From Boswellia sacra (lineage: Eukaryota > Streptophyta > Magnoliopsida > Sapindales > Burseraceae), in NCBI GenBank assembly GCA_013180625.2, contig SNVD02010063.1, positions 1 through 64,000 on the forward strand: a stretch of 64,000 bases of DNA. Reading direction: 5' to 3'. Below are positions 45,575 through 58,000 of this stretch, piece after piece. Position numbers and translations under genes: made by a program. How positions within the stretch are numbered: the first letter of the stretch is position 1; every line of letters starts with the position of its first letter. Below the pieces are notes generated by a model. The model made no database searches. It was not told where the DNA came from and saw only the letters and a program-made list of their open reading frames with translations.

Positions 45575-47001
45575 CTACCTAGCTTTTTGTTTGAAATCCT
45601 TTGGACCAGCCAGAGCTGAAAGAGATGAATTCATCTCCTCTAAAAGAGTCATTGCTAAATCAACCTTCCCCATCTTCTTCAAATTATTGATTAGCGATCG
45701 GTATATATAAATTGATGGCTTGATCTGCCGCATCTTCATATTGTTGAACAGTCTCAATGATTCTTCAATGTTACCTGATCGACCAAAGCTATCAATCAAT
45801 GCAGTATAAGTAAGTAAATCTGGTTTAATGCCACTCTCATCCATTTTCCTGAAATATACTAAGCACAAATCCAATCTGCCGACCTTCCTCAAATTGTTTA
45901 GTAAGGTATTGTAAGAAATGAAATCTGGGACAATGCCAGCTTCTTTCATAGAAGCGAACTCATGAAGCATTTCATCTACACGACCAACTCGACCCAAGAT
46001 ATCTAAAACTATATTATATGTGACCAAATCCGGCTTACATTTCAAACCCTTAATCTGGTCAAATATCAAAAGAGCCTTTTCTATCTGCCTACATTCAGCA
46101 AAAGCAAAAATGATTCTGTTTACAACTATTGTTGATTCTGGAACGTATAGCTCTGACACCTCTTTGACAAATCTCACTAACTGGACAGAATCATTTGCCT
46201 TTTGAAAGGCCCTAGCAAATTTAAGATAAGAAACTGAATTCAATGATCTACATGACATCAACAAGTCTTTGAAAACCTGACACGAAATTTCGATGTCATG
46301 TCTCTCAGCTGCTGCCACCAAAACACAGTTATATGCGTTAAGAAGATAAATGTTTTTTGCATTTAAGGATCGCAACAATTTAACAGCTGCAGAAAGATTT
46401 CCATCTCTGCACAGCTTATTAGTGTAAGCAATACACATTTCCCTTGCAGACTTTGGATCATTTTCGAAAGTGGCAAGAATTCGATTCAAGACTTCATCTG
46501 TTCCTTCCTCTTCATCTGCAGAGGCCCGCGTCACAAGTGACTTATAATTGCCAATAGTTTTACTTACAGCAGCAAAGACTGGCGAAATCAAAGGCAACCC
46601 AACTGGTATGTATGTCATACAATTCTGTATTGGAAGCATAGTCACTAATTACAGGCCCAAAACAACAAATAAAAACAATTAATAGACTAAAAAAAAAATT
46701 AGTAGCTAATAGCTATGACTTTCCATATCCAAAATAAGCAAATGAAGATATTAAAAAATAATTATAATAAGAATATGAATGCGAACATTATCAATTTCCA
46801 TCAAATAAGTACGAACTTGTCTGCACTTATAACTAATTTGAAGCATTCACTTACATTTTTAAATGGGCATTTTCCGCCATCTCTATATCGGCTGAGAAGT
46901 GAAGCGGAGTTGGAATCGATAATGCATGAAATGGCCGCCGATAAATAGAGCTCGGGTTTGAATAGCAAAGCGTGCTTAAAGCATCGCGAAGTAATCACCA
47001 T
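45575..47001 (-). CDS. P-class PPR protein (similar to Arabidopsis At1g11900), two exons
   Basis: Exon 1 (47001-46855, or from an in-frame ATG at 47022) joins exon 2 (46624-45575) in phase 0 through donor AAT|GTAAGT and acceptor ATACAG|AAT. The product is 398 residues, or 405 from the upstream ATG. The first 60 or so residues are basic and hydrophobic (MVITSRCFKHALLF...) and look like an organellar targeting sequence. Without exon 1 the protein would lack it. About seven P-type repeats of 35 residues follow, for example DLVTYNIVLDILGRVGRVDE, DFISYNTLLNNLRKVGRLD and DLLTYTALIDSFGRSGNIEE. P-class PPR proteins bind organellar transcripts and affect stability, splicing or translation; its target is unknown. 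The likeness to At1g11900 is from memory. Confidence 0.82.
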
Positions 47002-47022
47002 GCCTGTACAGTTAACCTCCAA

Positions 47023-49281
47023 CAGAAGAAAAACAATGTTATTTTTGCCGACCCATTTGTTTGGTTCGTGGGTTCAATGTTAGGGTTTATGCCGATCGTC
47101 AGAGGGGTTTAGGCGGTCTCCGGGCCCAACTCCCAAATTCATTCAAGTGAACGACTGATATTGTTTCCCTTTTTTGATTTTACTACGAGGTCCTCTGAGA
47201 TTATGCTTACTATGACTTTATCCATAAATTTCAAAAAATATACAGACCCTCCCTGCTTGAATGAGCGTCATAGTGTCAGGGAATATGACACTTAACCCCT
47301 TTCAACCACTATGAGGTTTAATGATAAAAAGATGTTTATTTATTTTGCCCTATATATACATAATGTTCTCAAGCGCTTTTCACAAAACAATTCAAAATTT
47401 TTTTATTTAAATACTACTTTTTATTTATATAAACAAATGCAAATGACTTATTCATATCAGCACAATCTTTTTGTCTAATCAATTTATCAATGCATACAGC
47501 TCACACCAATTTAAAACAAAATATCACTTTCAATGAATCAACCGTCCCAAGTGCCTCTCAAATTTTTCAAATATGTTTTTGATTCCCCCTATAAAAATTA
47601 CCCATTTGTATTTTCTTGAAATTGATGAAAATTGACTCTGCAAATTACTTGGCAAAGTTTACCCTTCTTCCACTGGCAGTAGAGCACATGAATAAAATTT
47701 AAAAGAGTATTGTATAGCCATAAATTATATATTATTAGTAACCTGAGTTGTTCTTGTCCCCTATGCAAATTTCCTCTACTCTCTACATTAAGTACAAATG
47801 TTACACTTGTAAATCAAGATTGTTGGCTCAAAAGCATTTTGGATCGTAATTTTTGGTTTGAGCAAAGACTTACAATATTAATACAATCTAAACTCTGTAA
47901 AATGATGTAGCAGCCAACATGAAAAAAATTCACCACAAAAAGAAAAAATAAAAATAAACGAGAAAAATTACATCTTTAATATAATTTTGTCAATTAGGTT
48001 GCCACATTAAGTTATAGAGTTTAGTTTCTATGAATGTTATAAATCTAGCATCCTTGTTTCTGGTTCATAGCATGTTCTTCTTTATAGCGCAACAGCAATG
48101 AGATCCTTCACTGCCATATCCATTGCCAGAACAAAATCCAACTTTATTGCATACATTTACTACCCAGAAAGAATGTTATTAGCACTAGCAGCAGCACTCA
48201 TGCATGGTTTCCTGGAGCTACATCTGCACTTTGGAATCAAGTTGTGGCCCAAGTCCCACTGGATGTAAGTAGCAAGTAGCCATTCTCTGGAGGACTCTGG
48301 TCTGTTCCAGTGTTCTTACACAATAGCTCAGCCCCTTGCTTTTCAAGTTATTCAAAATCACAATGTTCAAAATCACAATATTCACAATAAAGCTTTTCAA
48401 GTTATTTTCAGCCCCTTGCCACACAAGACTTCATATTTCCTCGGCACATTAGCTCAGCAGAGGCTTTCATTTCCATTTATTATATATACCAAAAAGCTGC
48501 CTTTCCATTAAAAAGCAAAGGCCATTTTTTGACCCTGGAAAGGCTTGTGAGGTTTGGCAATCAAATATGATTTAACACCACACCAAATCCTGAAATTTAA
48601 GATCTCTCATTGGCAAACACATGCAATCTGATAGAGATGAGTACACTACATTAAAATTTAAGGATGTGTAATCAAATGAAACGGTACAACGAATTGAAAT
48701 GACTTTTGCTGTTCATTTAGTTGAAGCTGCCAATAAATTTTACAGAAGGTCAGAAAAGGAAAAGGCATGATTACTGGCATCATTAACTTCTTAACTAATC
48801 TACAAGGTAGGGGCCTACAATATATCAATAAATTTACTTGCCTGCTGTTTCCAATTTGCCTAATAGAATAATTGTAGTTCTAAAACAATTACATGAAATC
48901 TTAACCGCAGAGAAGAAGAAAAAAGCTTAGAACTAGAGGGAGAAGCTACAGCTAAACTAAAAACCTCCACAAAGCAAACTAGAACCTGTTCAAGTTCAAA
49001 ATGCAGTATTTCTCATTGGAAGTTCCAGCTTAAGAAAGCAAATGTCAAAAGTTCAAACGTCTGTAGACTTTGAACCAGAAACAAAACTATCATAATTAGA
49101 AAGCAAGAGAAAAGCTTATCATTATTTCACATTATTTGCATAACAGAAACAACAAGAGTTTAGAAACTAGAAAACTTATATCCCATTTCACAGAACACAA
49201 AAGAAAACCATTCCAAGACCATAACAATAGTTATGGCATTACAATCAAAGTTGAAATTTTAAACTTACAGAGAAAAAATGT
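47023..49281. other. Intergenic region between two divergently oriented promoter and terminator flanks
   Basis: The left 150 bases are the PPR promoter; CGGGCCCAACT near 47120 includes a Site II-type TGGGCC on the other strand. The remainder is AT-rich. About 48340-48420 holds short scrambled repeats of 'cttttcaagttatt', 'agccccttgc' and 'aaaatcacaat'. The last few hundred bases are probably the 3' UTR of the next minus-strand gene. Confidence 0.5.
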
Positions 49282-50688
49282 TTAAAATTCCTCAAAACCA
49301 TCTTCATCAAAACTCAAAGCCTGACAAATAGAGTTCCCCTGCTCCACCTCTGCTTCCTCCTCCTCATCATCAAAAAAGTACGATTTCCTCCCAGCCAATT
49401 CAGCCACTCTTTTTGCTGCCCCAGAATCCCGAGGACTCTGATCAACACATTGGACGGTTCTGATCTTCGGCAACACATCAGCCATTTTCGAAACAGAAGT
49501 AGGAGATGATCCCTTATAAACCACCACCTCACTGGGAATTTCCCATTTCTTCTTCACTCTAGTCTCACTTTTCTGATTACTCCTCCCCAAATTCACCGCA
49601 TTCTCGCGTGAAGCGCGGCGCTTATCACACCTGACACTTTCTTCTTTATCATTCTCTGGCAAAGACCTTTTACGAGCATCGCTAGTAATCTGATTATAAC
49701 GGCTAGCTACGACTCTTCCAGGCTTCATTGGCTTCTTATTTGGAACCGATTTTTCCCCCTCTTTGAAGAGCTTCTTCGGCTGAATAAGTGAAATTACACC
49801 ATCATCTTTCTTTACAACCTTTTTAGACGCTACAGATGTCATAGCTTGTTTCGGAACTTGAATCTTGGACGTCGTCGTTTTGCGTGATTTCGGGCTGACA
49901 CTTGAGCTCTTTCCTCTCTCTTTTGTCACCTTTAACTCATCGATTTCTTGCAGCTTCCAGAAACAAGATTTGCGGCGGTTTTGTATTGATTGAACAGGAG
50001 TGATGATCTCTGGCTTCCCCAAAGATTGCCTTGACTTCGCTGCAGAGAAAATCTCTGCTGGCCCTAAACTGAGTCCTCTTCGATTCATCTTCGATTTAGC
50101 ACTTGAAAGCAAGTTTTCATCACTCTTTTTCATTGCGTCTGGATTCTTGAAACTCTGCTTCGGCTCCATGAACTTTGCGGGAACGATCCTTCCACGCTTT
50201 TCAAAAGCCTTTGTTTTGCAATCAATCTTCTCGAGTCGAAGCACTTGTAGTCTTGATGATAAGCGACTGATCTCCTTCTCAATCTCCTCAATCTCCATAT
50301 CAATCTTCTTCTCATCACGCTTTTCCTTTTCTTCTTCTTCTTCTTGTATTACATTCTTTGATCCTGTTACCGACTTCTCCACAAAACACTGTTTGGAAAC
50401 GCTCTTCAATGGCTTCGTTTGTGAGTTCTTGATAGAGCTATTCAGTTGAAGAGGCTTGATGGGCATGGAAGAATTGAGAGAAGAAACAGGAGATTTCGTC
50501 AACACGGGACTCAAATTCTCTTTGCTGCAATCGGATTCGAGAGACTGGTTCACGTGCAGAGATTGAAAATTAGACCAAGAACCTTTCATTGCTGAAGAGT
50601 CTTCAGATTCACCATTGTCAAATGCCGCATTGTTCCATATCTGAAGCTCTTGTCCGTTCATCGTCTCCGGGAATTGAATGACACTCAT
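49282..50688 (-). CDS. Basic coiled-coil protein of unknown function, with KEN box
   Basis: Single exon, 468 residues. I do not recognise a named family. Visible parts are an acidic start (FDNGESEDS), a KEN box at residues 56-58 (CSKENLSP), and several Ser/Thr-Pro sites (KSPVSS, VSPKSRK, ITPVQ, QSPRDS). A charged coiled coil spans about 115-158 (EKRDEKKIDMEIEEIEKEI, SRLSSRLQVLRLEK). A long Lys/Arg/Ser-rich disordered region follows with RRKSCFWKLQEIDEL near the middle, and the C-terminus is acidic (FDDEEEEAEVEQG). KEN boxes mark proteins for APC/C destruction at the end of mitosis. An MSA element about 180 bases upstream fits expression in G2/M. A microtubule or chromosome role is possible but not shown. 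By position it may match Arabidopsis At4g28230, which needs checking. Confidence 0.8.
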   Translation of the reverse strand: MSVIQFPETMNGQELQIWNNAAFDNGESEDSSAMKGSWSNFQSLHVNQSLESDCSKENLSPVLTKSPVSSLNSSMPIKPLQLNSSIKNSQTKPLKSVSKQCFVEKSVTGSKNVIQEEEEEKEKRDEKKIDMEIEEIEKEISRLSSRLQVLRLEKIDCKTKAFEKRGRIVPAKFMEPKQSFKNPDAMKKSDENLLSSAKSKMNRRGLSLGPAEIFSAAKSRQSLGKPEIITPVQSIQNRRKSCFWKLQEIDELKVTKERGKSSSVSPKSRKTTTSKIQVPKQAMTSVASKKVVKKDDGVISLIQPKKLFKEGEKSVPNKKPMKPGRVVASRYNQITSDARKRSLPENDKEESVRCDKRRASRENAVNLGRSNQKSETRVKKKWEIPSEVVVYKGSSPTSVSKMADVLPKIRTVQCVDQSPRDSGAAKRVAELAGRKSYFFDDEEEEAEVEQGNSICQALSFDEDGFEEF

Positions 50689-50863
50689 TGTTGGCTTTGT
50701 ACTGATTGCAAGTAAATTTTAGAATCAATGTCCGCTTTTTGGTAAAGAATAAGATTGGAAATATTTGTTGAGATACAGAGTAGAGTAGAGTAGAGAAAGG
50801 GAAGAAAACAATTTGAGAGAGAAATTTTCTTTATCAGAGAATATTTGAATCTAACGAGACATT

Positions 50864-50874
50864 TGACCGTTGGG
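50864..50874 (-). promoter_or_regulatory. Mitosis-specific activator (MSA) element
   Basis: On the minus strand, which is the coding strand of the gene at 49282-50688, CCCAACGGTCA fits the MSA consensus YCYAACGGYYA at every position. It lies 176 bases upstream of the start codon. A near-match with the AACGG core lies at about 50918-50930 (CTAAACGGCTCC, plus strand). MSA elements are bound by three-repeat MYB factors and drive G2/M expression. Confidence 0.65.
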
Positions 50875-52082
50875 AAAAGTTGACGTTAGGGTATTAGTGA
50901 AATCTCGGCCGTTTGTTACTAAACGGCTCCTATAGACGCTCCGATTTGATTTAAAGGCTTGGACGGTAAAAAGCTCGTTACGGCTCAAGCGGCCTCTGTT
51001 ATTTATAAGCGATGGGGTCCATGCGAGGAGCGTTCTTCTGTTTCAGATGGGCTTCTGGGGCTTCAACCCTGGTGACCTGGCCCATACTTGAAACGAAAGC
51101 TACCCTGGCTAAATGAAAGTGCAATTTCTCAGCTATGTTTTATGATAAGAAACTATTACTCTTATAAATTTTATATATAAATTTACGAATATAAAATAAA
51201 ATAATATTATTTATTTATATATATTATTATTTTTATTAAATAAATAAATTTTATATATTTATTATTTCAACCATCAGTTTTTATGCAAAAATTTAAAAAA
51301 AATTTTGTAAGACTAACATATTCATTCATAAAATGAGGTTAATAGATAATTTGCTTTCTAAGTTAAATTTTTAACATTTTACTAATACAATAAACAGGAA
51401 TAGTACACTAATAGAATTTATAAGGTTTAACGTGAAAAATCAATATTAAAATGATGACATGCACATACCTGAATATAGTCGTACAATATTACTATTCATA
51501 ATTTAAAATTTTGTTGCTAAATGTTATAAGTCTATTACATTATTTTTAAATGCTAGAAAAGAAAATCTTATATTGAAGTTAAGACAATTTTAAAATTTTA
51601 ATTAAATATAAAGGAATGAGAAGCATAATCATCACTTACTCACCTTCATATCCAAATAATCAAAGAGATGCTTTGTTACTGTGTTATTCACTTTGGATCT
51701 CTTCTCTTAATAATACATAGAATTGTATCCTAAATATGGTTTGATGAAGGATTGAATTTACATTTCGTGATAGTAACAAAATATAAACTTAAGATTTTTG
51801 CCGTCAGTTTATTAATCAAATATTTTATTTAATTTTTTTTTTATTTCATATCCTAAAAAATAAAGCAAATGAACACCAGACGCAGACGGTGCGTTCCATC
51901 GACTATTACAAACGACGACGGTTTTTGCCAGGTAATCAGAAAATCCAGTAAACCTTTGTAAAATGAAGTAGCTGTTGAGTAATAGTATAATACAAGCGAG
52001 GCAATTTTCGCGGTTAATCTCCGGCCAAGTAATTTCACTCTCTGCAGCTCCGGTCTGTGAATTGGATTGAGAGATCAAAGAC
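50875..52082. other. Intergenic region shared by divergent promoters
   Basis: The left 250 bases belong to the promoter of the minus-strand coiled-coil gene. The middle (51150-51650) is very AT-rich with nothing readable. The last 150 bases are the VPS18 leader. Confidence 0.5.
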
Positions 52083-55000
52083 ATGGATCAGATGAGGCAA
52101 GTTTTCTCGGTAGATCCTCTTGACAGATACGCGGCGAAGGGGCACGGCGTTATTACGTGCCTGTCGGCTGGCAGTGATGTGATTGTATGCGGAACTAGTA
52201 AAGGATGGCTTATCAGACACGATTTCGGGGGCCGCGAGCCTTGCGGTATCTTCTTCTACATTTAATTTCGAGTTTCAACTCAGACTTAAATCGAATTTTG
52301 CCAACAATTTCAACTACTTTTTGTTGCGATAGAATACTTGTTTATTTTAAAGTGAATGGAAGTTACTTGAACTTGTTTATATAATACTGCAACGCATTCA
52401 ATGGATTCTTTAAATTAATGTAAAATCCTCTTCGGAAAATGTACTGAGTTGATCGACCTCCCTCGGCTCAAGAGCTGAGCTTTAAGATGATGTTTCTGAG
52501 ATTGATTTCTTCTTGATCATTTGAAACATAGATATTGATCTTTCTGCGGGTCGAACTGGGGAGCAATCCATCCACAGAGTGTTTGTAGATCCTGGAGGTA
52601 GTCACTGTATTGCCACCATTGTTGGTAGTGGTGGTGCTGAAACTTTCTACATTCATGCAAAGTGGAGCAAGCCTCGCGTATTGAGCAAATTGAAAGGCCT
52701 TGCTGTGAACGCTGTTGCCTGGAATAGACAACAGATAACTGAAGGTTATTAATTAATCTCTGGACAAAATTGCTTGTATCTTATTTTTGAATAAGGTTTG
52801 GGTATACTTGTTTAGTCTTGCTAAGGTATTTAATTTCTTCGGAAACAAAGCTTCTACAAAGGAAATCATTCTCGGTACGGACAATGGCCAGCTTTATGAG
52901 ATGGCTGTGGATGAGAAGGACAAGAGGGAGAAATATATAAAGTTTTTATTTGAATTAACTGAACTTCCAGAAGCTATTATGGGTTTGCAGGTAATTCTCT
53001 TTTCCTGTCTTTCTTTTGCAAAATGGACTTTTGAACTGCTACTTGGTTATTCTTCTAGCCTTCCTCATACTACCATATACTTCTTATTTACATGTGTTTG
53101 ATGCTATAGAAGAAACTGAAATTCTTCTCTGGATAGTCACAGTTGTAATAGGTTGTCTGTTGTGGACTATTTGTGTGTGGATGTAAGTGTCATTTATCCA
53201 GTTGAATGGACTCCTGGCCGTGGGTTTCCTGCCAGACAATTTCATCAGCTAATATGGATTGGTTGGAACAATTTTTATTTTTGTTAAGATATGGAGACCC
53301 TACTGATTATTCTGGAATGACGGAGGTCATAATTTAGAAGAAATGCCTTTAGTTAGCACTGGAATAACATTCAGGAAAACAGTATTTCAACTGGTTTTAT
53401 CTCTTCTACCAACTAAAACTATGCTTTTATACTTGAATCGATTTTTGCAATTTACTTCCAATGCTAATGTGTTTACCATCTTGGTCCTATTCTATATATA
53501 TATTTTTTTTCCCTTTTTCACAGATGGAAACAGCTAGCTTAGGCAATGGTACAAGGTATTATGTGATGGCTGTTACTCCTACACGACTTTATTCTTTCAC
53601 TGGATTTGGATCACTGGAAGTAAGTTTAGCTCCAGAATATTCTACCTCGTAGTGTTGAATTTTTTTGACATTTTTTTTGAATAAACAAGTGAAATATGTG
53701 TTGTGCCATAAGTATATAATTGAGTATGAAAATCTGATCAGGTGGTTACACAATAATTGGTTGACATTCATTCCAGTGTTCTTTTGCTCTGTAGGATAAT
53801 AACATTAATGTGTATTCCATGCTTTCGAAATGCTTTGGGAATCATGCTTGTATTAGCTTTTGGTAGGCCAATGGTTTAGTGCTTAAACACTTGAATTATG
53901 AGGTAAAGAGGCAAGTTATAGATGCTAGTAGTCTATCAAGGGTTATGCCAAAGACAGATTAATTTCTGGAAAAACAGAAAGTAATAAGTTGCATTTTTCT
54001 GGAAAAAGGCTTGATATTATATTTCATCAATTAGTTGTTACTGTACATTGATAAAATCACAGGAAAACCATGTCTTGAAAGCACTCATTCTCATCTTCCA
54101 AGGCCATACTCATCTTTTTTTCTTTCAATTCATTGGTTCACAGTGGCTAGAAATATGGTTCTTTTTACTATTGTTATTATAATATTTGTTTCAAATTATC
54201 AGGGACATCATAGCCCAATAGTACATACTTTAAAATTATGCAAATAATGTCAACAGTGCTTATTAATTATGTTGTGTTTCTAGACAGTTTTTGCCTCCTA
54301 CTTAGACCGTGCTGTGCATTTCATGGAACTTCCTGGTGAAATCCCAAACAGGCAAGCACACACACACACACACACATATATATGCTTTAATAATGAGTGG
54401 AAAAATTATCCATGCTTTTCTGTAAGCTTTCTGAATGAGGTTATCCCTTATTTATGGCCTTCTTTCAGTGAATTACATTTCTTTATCAAGCAAAGAAGAG
54501 CTGTGTATTTCGCTTGGCTTTCTGGAGCTGGTATCTATCATGGTGGCCTAAACTTTGGAGCACAGCATAGGTAAGGGATGCCTCCATTCTTGTTCTTTTC
54601 TCTGTCCATGTCAATGGAACAATATATTGATATTTTTATTGCTACTCCCAATGTACTATATTTGTGTTCTGTTTTTAATATATGTTAAGTAGTGTATTCT
54701 TGATATGCAGTAACGTACTGATTATATGTGTTTATTAATATAACTCTGTCATAAATCAATCTCACTTTGTTTATTGGGAATCTTTTTTGGTAGTTCTCCA
54801 AATGGTGATGAAAACTTTGTGGAGAACAAGGCTCTTTTGAGCTATTCAAAATTAGCTGAAAGTGCTGAAGCAGCTAAACCGAGTTCTTTGGCAGTATCTG
54901 AATTTCATTTCCTTCTCCTTATGGGGAATAAGGTTAAGGTTTGTTGCATTGAACATTAATGATATAGCTTTACCTTTGACGGTTTCTGCTGTTTATCAAA

Positions 55001-58000
55001 TTTTCGAGTATGGGGCATTCTAACTTCAGAGGGCCTCTGTTATATGCATGTTCAAGGATTTTAGTTAGTTCGTATTAGAACTTTACCTAATAAGTGAGCA
55101 AATGTACGGTAATGAGGTTTTTATTTTTCTATCTTCCCAGATTTTTACGCTTTTATACTGTGCTCTTTGTACTGTCTGTAGGTTGTAAATAGAATAAGTG
55201 AGCAAATCATAGAGGAACTACAGTTTGACCTAACATCAGACTCAATTTCAAGGGGTATCATTGGATTATGTAGTGATGCAACTGCAGGGGTCTTCTATGC
55301 GTATGACCAGAACTCTATCTTTCTGGTTTGTATTTAATTAGGACTTAATCTTATCTGTTTTTAGTATGTCTTCCGCCAGTTAGTGACTGTGGCTGGATTT
55401 GAGAATATTTTCTAGGTTTCTGTCAATGATGAAGGCCGCGATATGTGGAAGGTGTATCTGGATATGAAAGAGTATGCTGCAGCTTTAGCGAACTGTCGTG
55501 ACTCACTCCAGAGGGACCAAGTATATTTAATTCAGGTCACTTCCAACTAACTTAATTGCCATTAAAGTAAATGGTTGTTTTGACACATTAGCTTTTGTTC
55601 ATGTCACAAAATTCTATCAACTTCCATGTGTGGGATCTTATTTACTATGGGAAGTTTATAACTAGACTAATTCATGCTGCAGGCTGAAGCTGCATTCGCC
55701 TCCAAGGAGTTTCTCAGAGCGGCATCTTTCTATGCAAAAGTGAATTCTTTGTTTACTTACTTCCATTATGTCGTTTTATTTAGTTTACCATGTCACTGTT
55801 TGGATTCCTTGTTCATTCTCTTAAAAGTGAAGTTGATATTGATGTAATCACTCAAAATCTTGTGGGACATGGCCATATATGTCTTCAGACATGAAGCTAT
55901 AATCTTTTTTTTATTACAGTTACAACCTTAAAACAAGTACCAAAATCGCTGGTCATCTCAAATTTCAAAACGGACATTGCAAATCTGTCGAAAATCACAT
56001 AAATTTCTTCTAGACTCAAGTAAAAGATAAATTCTTATTCCTTGTACAGGCAAAGACACTAAAATATGCAAAATGTGCAATTGTAAATGCACTACTCAAC
56101 ACCCTTATTTTGCATGTGATCTTGTACTCTTTTTTGGCCTATTCAATTATGATCACATTGTATATAATTTTCTTTGAAATATATCATTGATTTCTTCTCA
56201 TCTTATGGCTTATTCCCGCTACTAATAATAAACCACCATGTTGCTGATCATCATAAAGCATGATAACTTGTGTCTGCTATTTTTCTGAGATTTTGTTTTG
56301 GTTTCTACTGGAGAACATTATGCTCCCCGGGACATTTGATATTTCTTTTCTCCATGTTTATATGTTCTTTAAAAAATTGTGGAATCTATGTCTCAACAAA
56401 CAAGGTTACAGCTGAAAATTGCCTTCCATTTGTGATCATAAAATGGAACTGGATTCCGTCATTAGATGACGGAAGGAAGATATTGCCCTTTACATTGGTT
56501 TTGAAGTTTATCCATAGTTATATACTGTTAAAATTTACATAAAGGAATGTCAGACTAGTTATTGGGCAATACTACCTTTATATTCAAAGGCATTATTGTT
56601 GATATGTGACGTTGTGTGCTTACCTTTGTGTTTGTCTTATGTGTGTGATAGACCTATTCAGGGTAAATATCTGATGAACTTTTTTATTTTCTATTAAGGG
56701 GATATCCTTGTAACTGATGGGAAGTTGTATTGCAGATTAATTATGTATTATCATTTGAGGAGATCACTCTGAAGTTTATTAGTGTAAGCGAACAGGTAAC
56801 TGCAGTATATTTCATGTTTTTAGCTTTAAGAAGATTCAAAATTTAATCAAATTGGCTTTTCTACATCAAATATTACCTGATCTTTTCTGCAGCAAATTGT
56901 CCACGCCACTTCTGTATTGAGTTCATCATTGTTTGGTATTATCATGTGAGCACATGTCATGGTAGAACTAAAGTTTGGTAGGATTTAGACTTTGTATCAT
57001 GTCCAAACTTATGGAGTTCATGTTTTGTTAATAAACTCCTAAAGCATCAATGTCCTTGACCAAGTTTACATATTTTAGTTATTGCTCACTAGTCAGCATC
57101 ATGGGCAAATACATGCAGCATTTACTTATGATTTGTGATTATTAAAGATATTCTAAATTCAAAATACAGGTTTAGGATCGAGAAAAAGTAGATCTCTATT
57201 GAAGTTATAGTTGAATTCCTGGTATTATAAATTTTTTGCATTTGGACTCTCAAAGAAAATGGAATATAATTATTTATTTATTTTGTGAATCTAGAATTAG
57301 TTGTTCTAATTTGGGTACATACATTACAAACTTATATTGTGCTTTGCTTACTTGCAGGATGCTTTGAGAACTTTCTTATTACGGAAGCTTGATAATCTTG
57401 CAAAGGATGACAAATGCCAAATAACAATGATTTCCACATGGGCAACTGAATTGTACTTGGACAAGGTTTTCCTTCAATAACGCATAGCTCTTCAATGAAT
57501 AGACTACCTCATTGTTTTTCATTTTGCCTCCTATAATAAAGGCAGCTTAAGTAGTGAATTTTCTGAACTTGTTGTTCTATGGTTATGAGAACAGTTTTCT
57601 GGAAACTGTTTTCAGATTAAAAATAGTTAACAAGACAAGTTTTGTTGCCTAGGAAACATGTGTAGATACGGGAATAAAAAATTTTTTTGGAAACAAGGTA
57701 GTTGCACACATCTTAAAATTTTCTGTTGGTTTATACATGTTAAGTTACCACTTTTCTTAAAGCTTAAAAAGTACATTTTGCATGTAGACTAGACCTATCA
57801 TACCTCAATGGGTTTTACAAGTGGGTCAAAAATAATATTCTATTTTTTAATTAACACGATGAGGAGATTTAAACCTACAACCACCGGGTCAATATGGCTT
57901 GTAGATATGAGCTTAATTTTAATATTTAAGCTTCTAATACACGTATTCTATCTATATTCTTTTTTGAAAGAAGTTATATTTGAATAGAAGTCATTACCAT

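Noticed and set aside
46020..46205. Plus-strand frame over the second PPR gene
   Set aside because: Antisense shadow of PPR repeats.
50000..50449. Plus-strand frame of 149 residues
   Set aside because: Antisense shadow of the minus-strand coiled-coil gene; Ser/Phe-rich as expected from reversed Lys/Glu codons.
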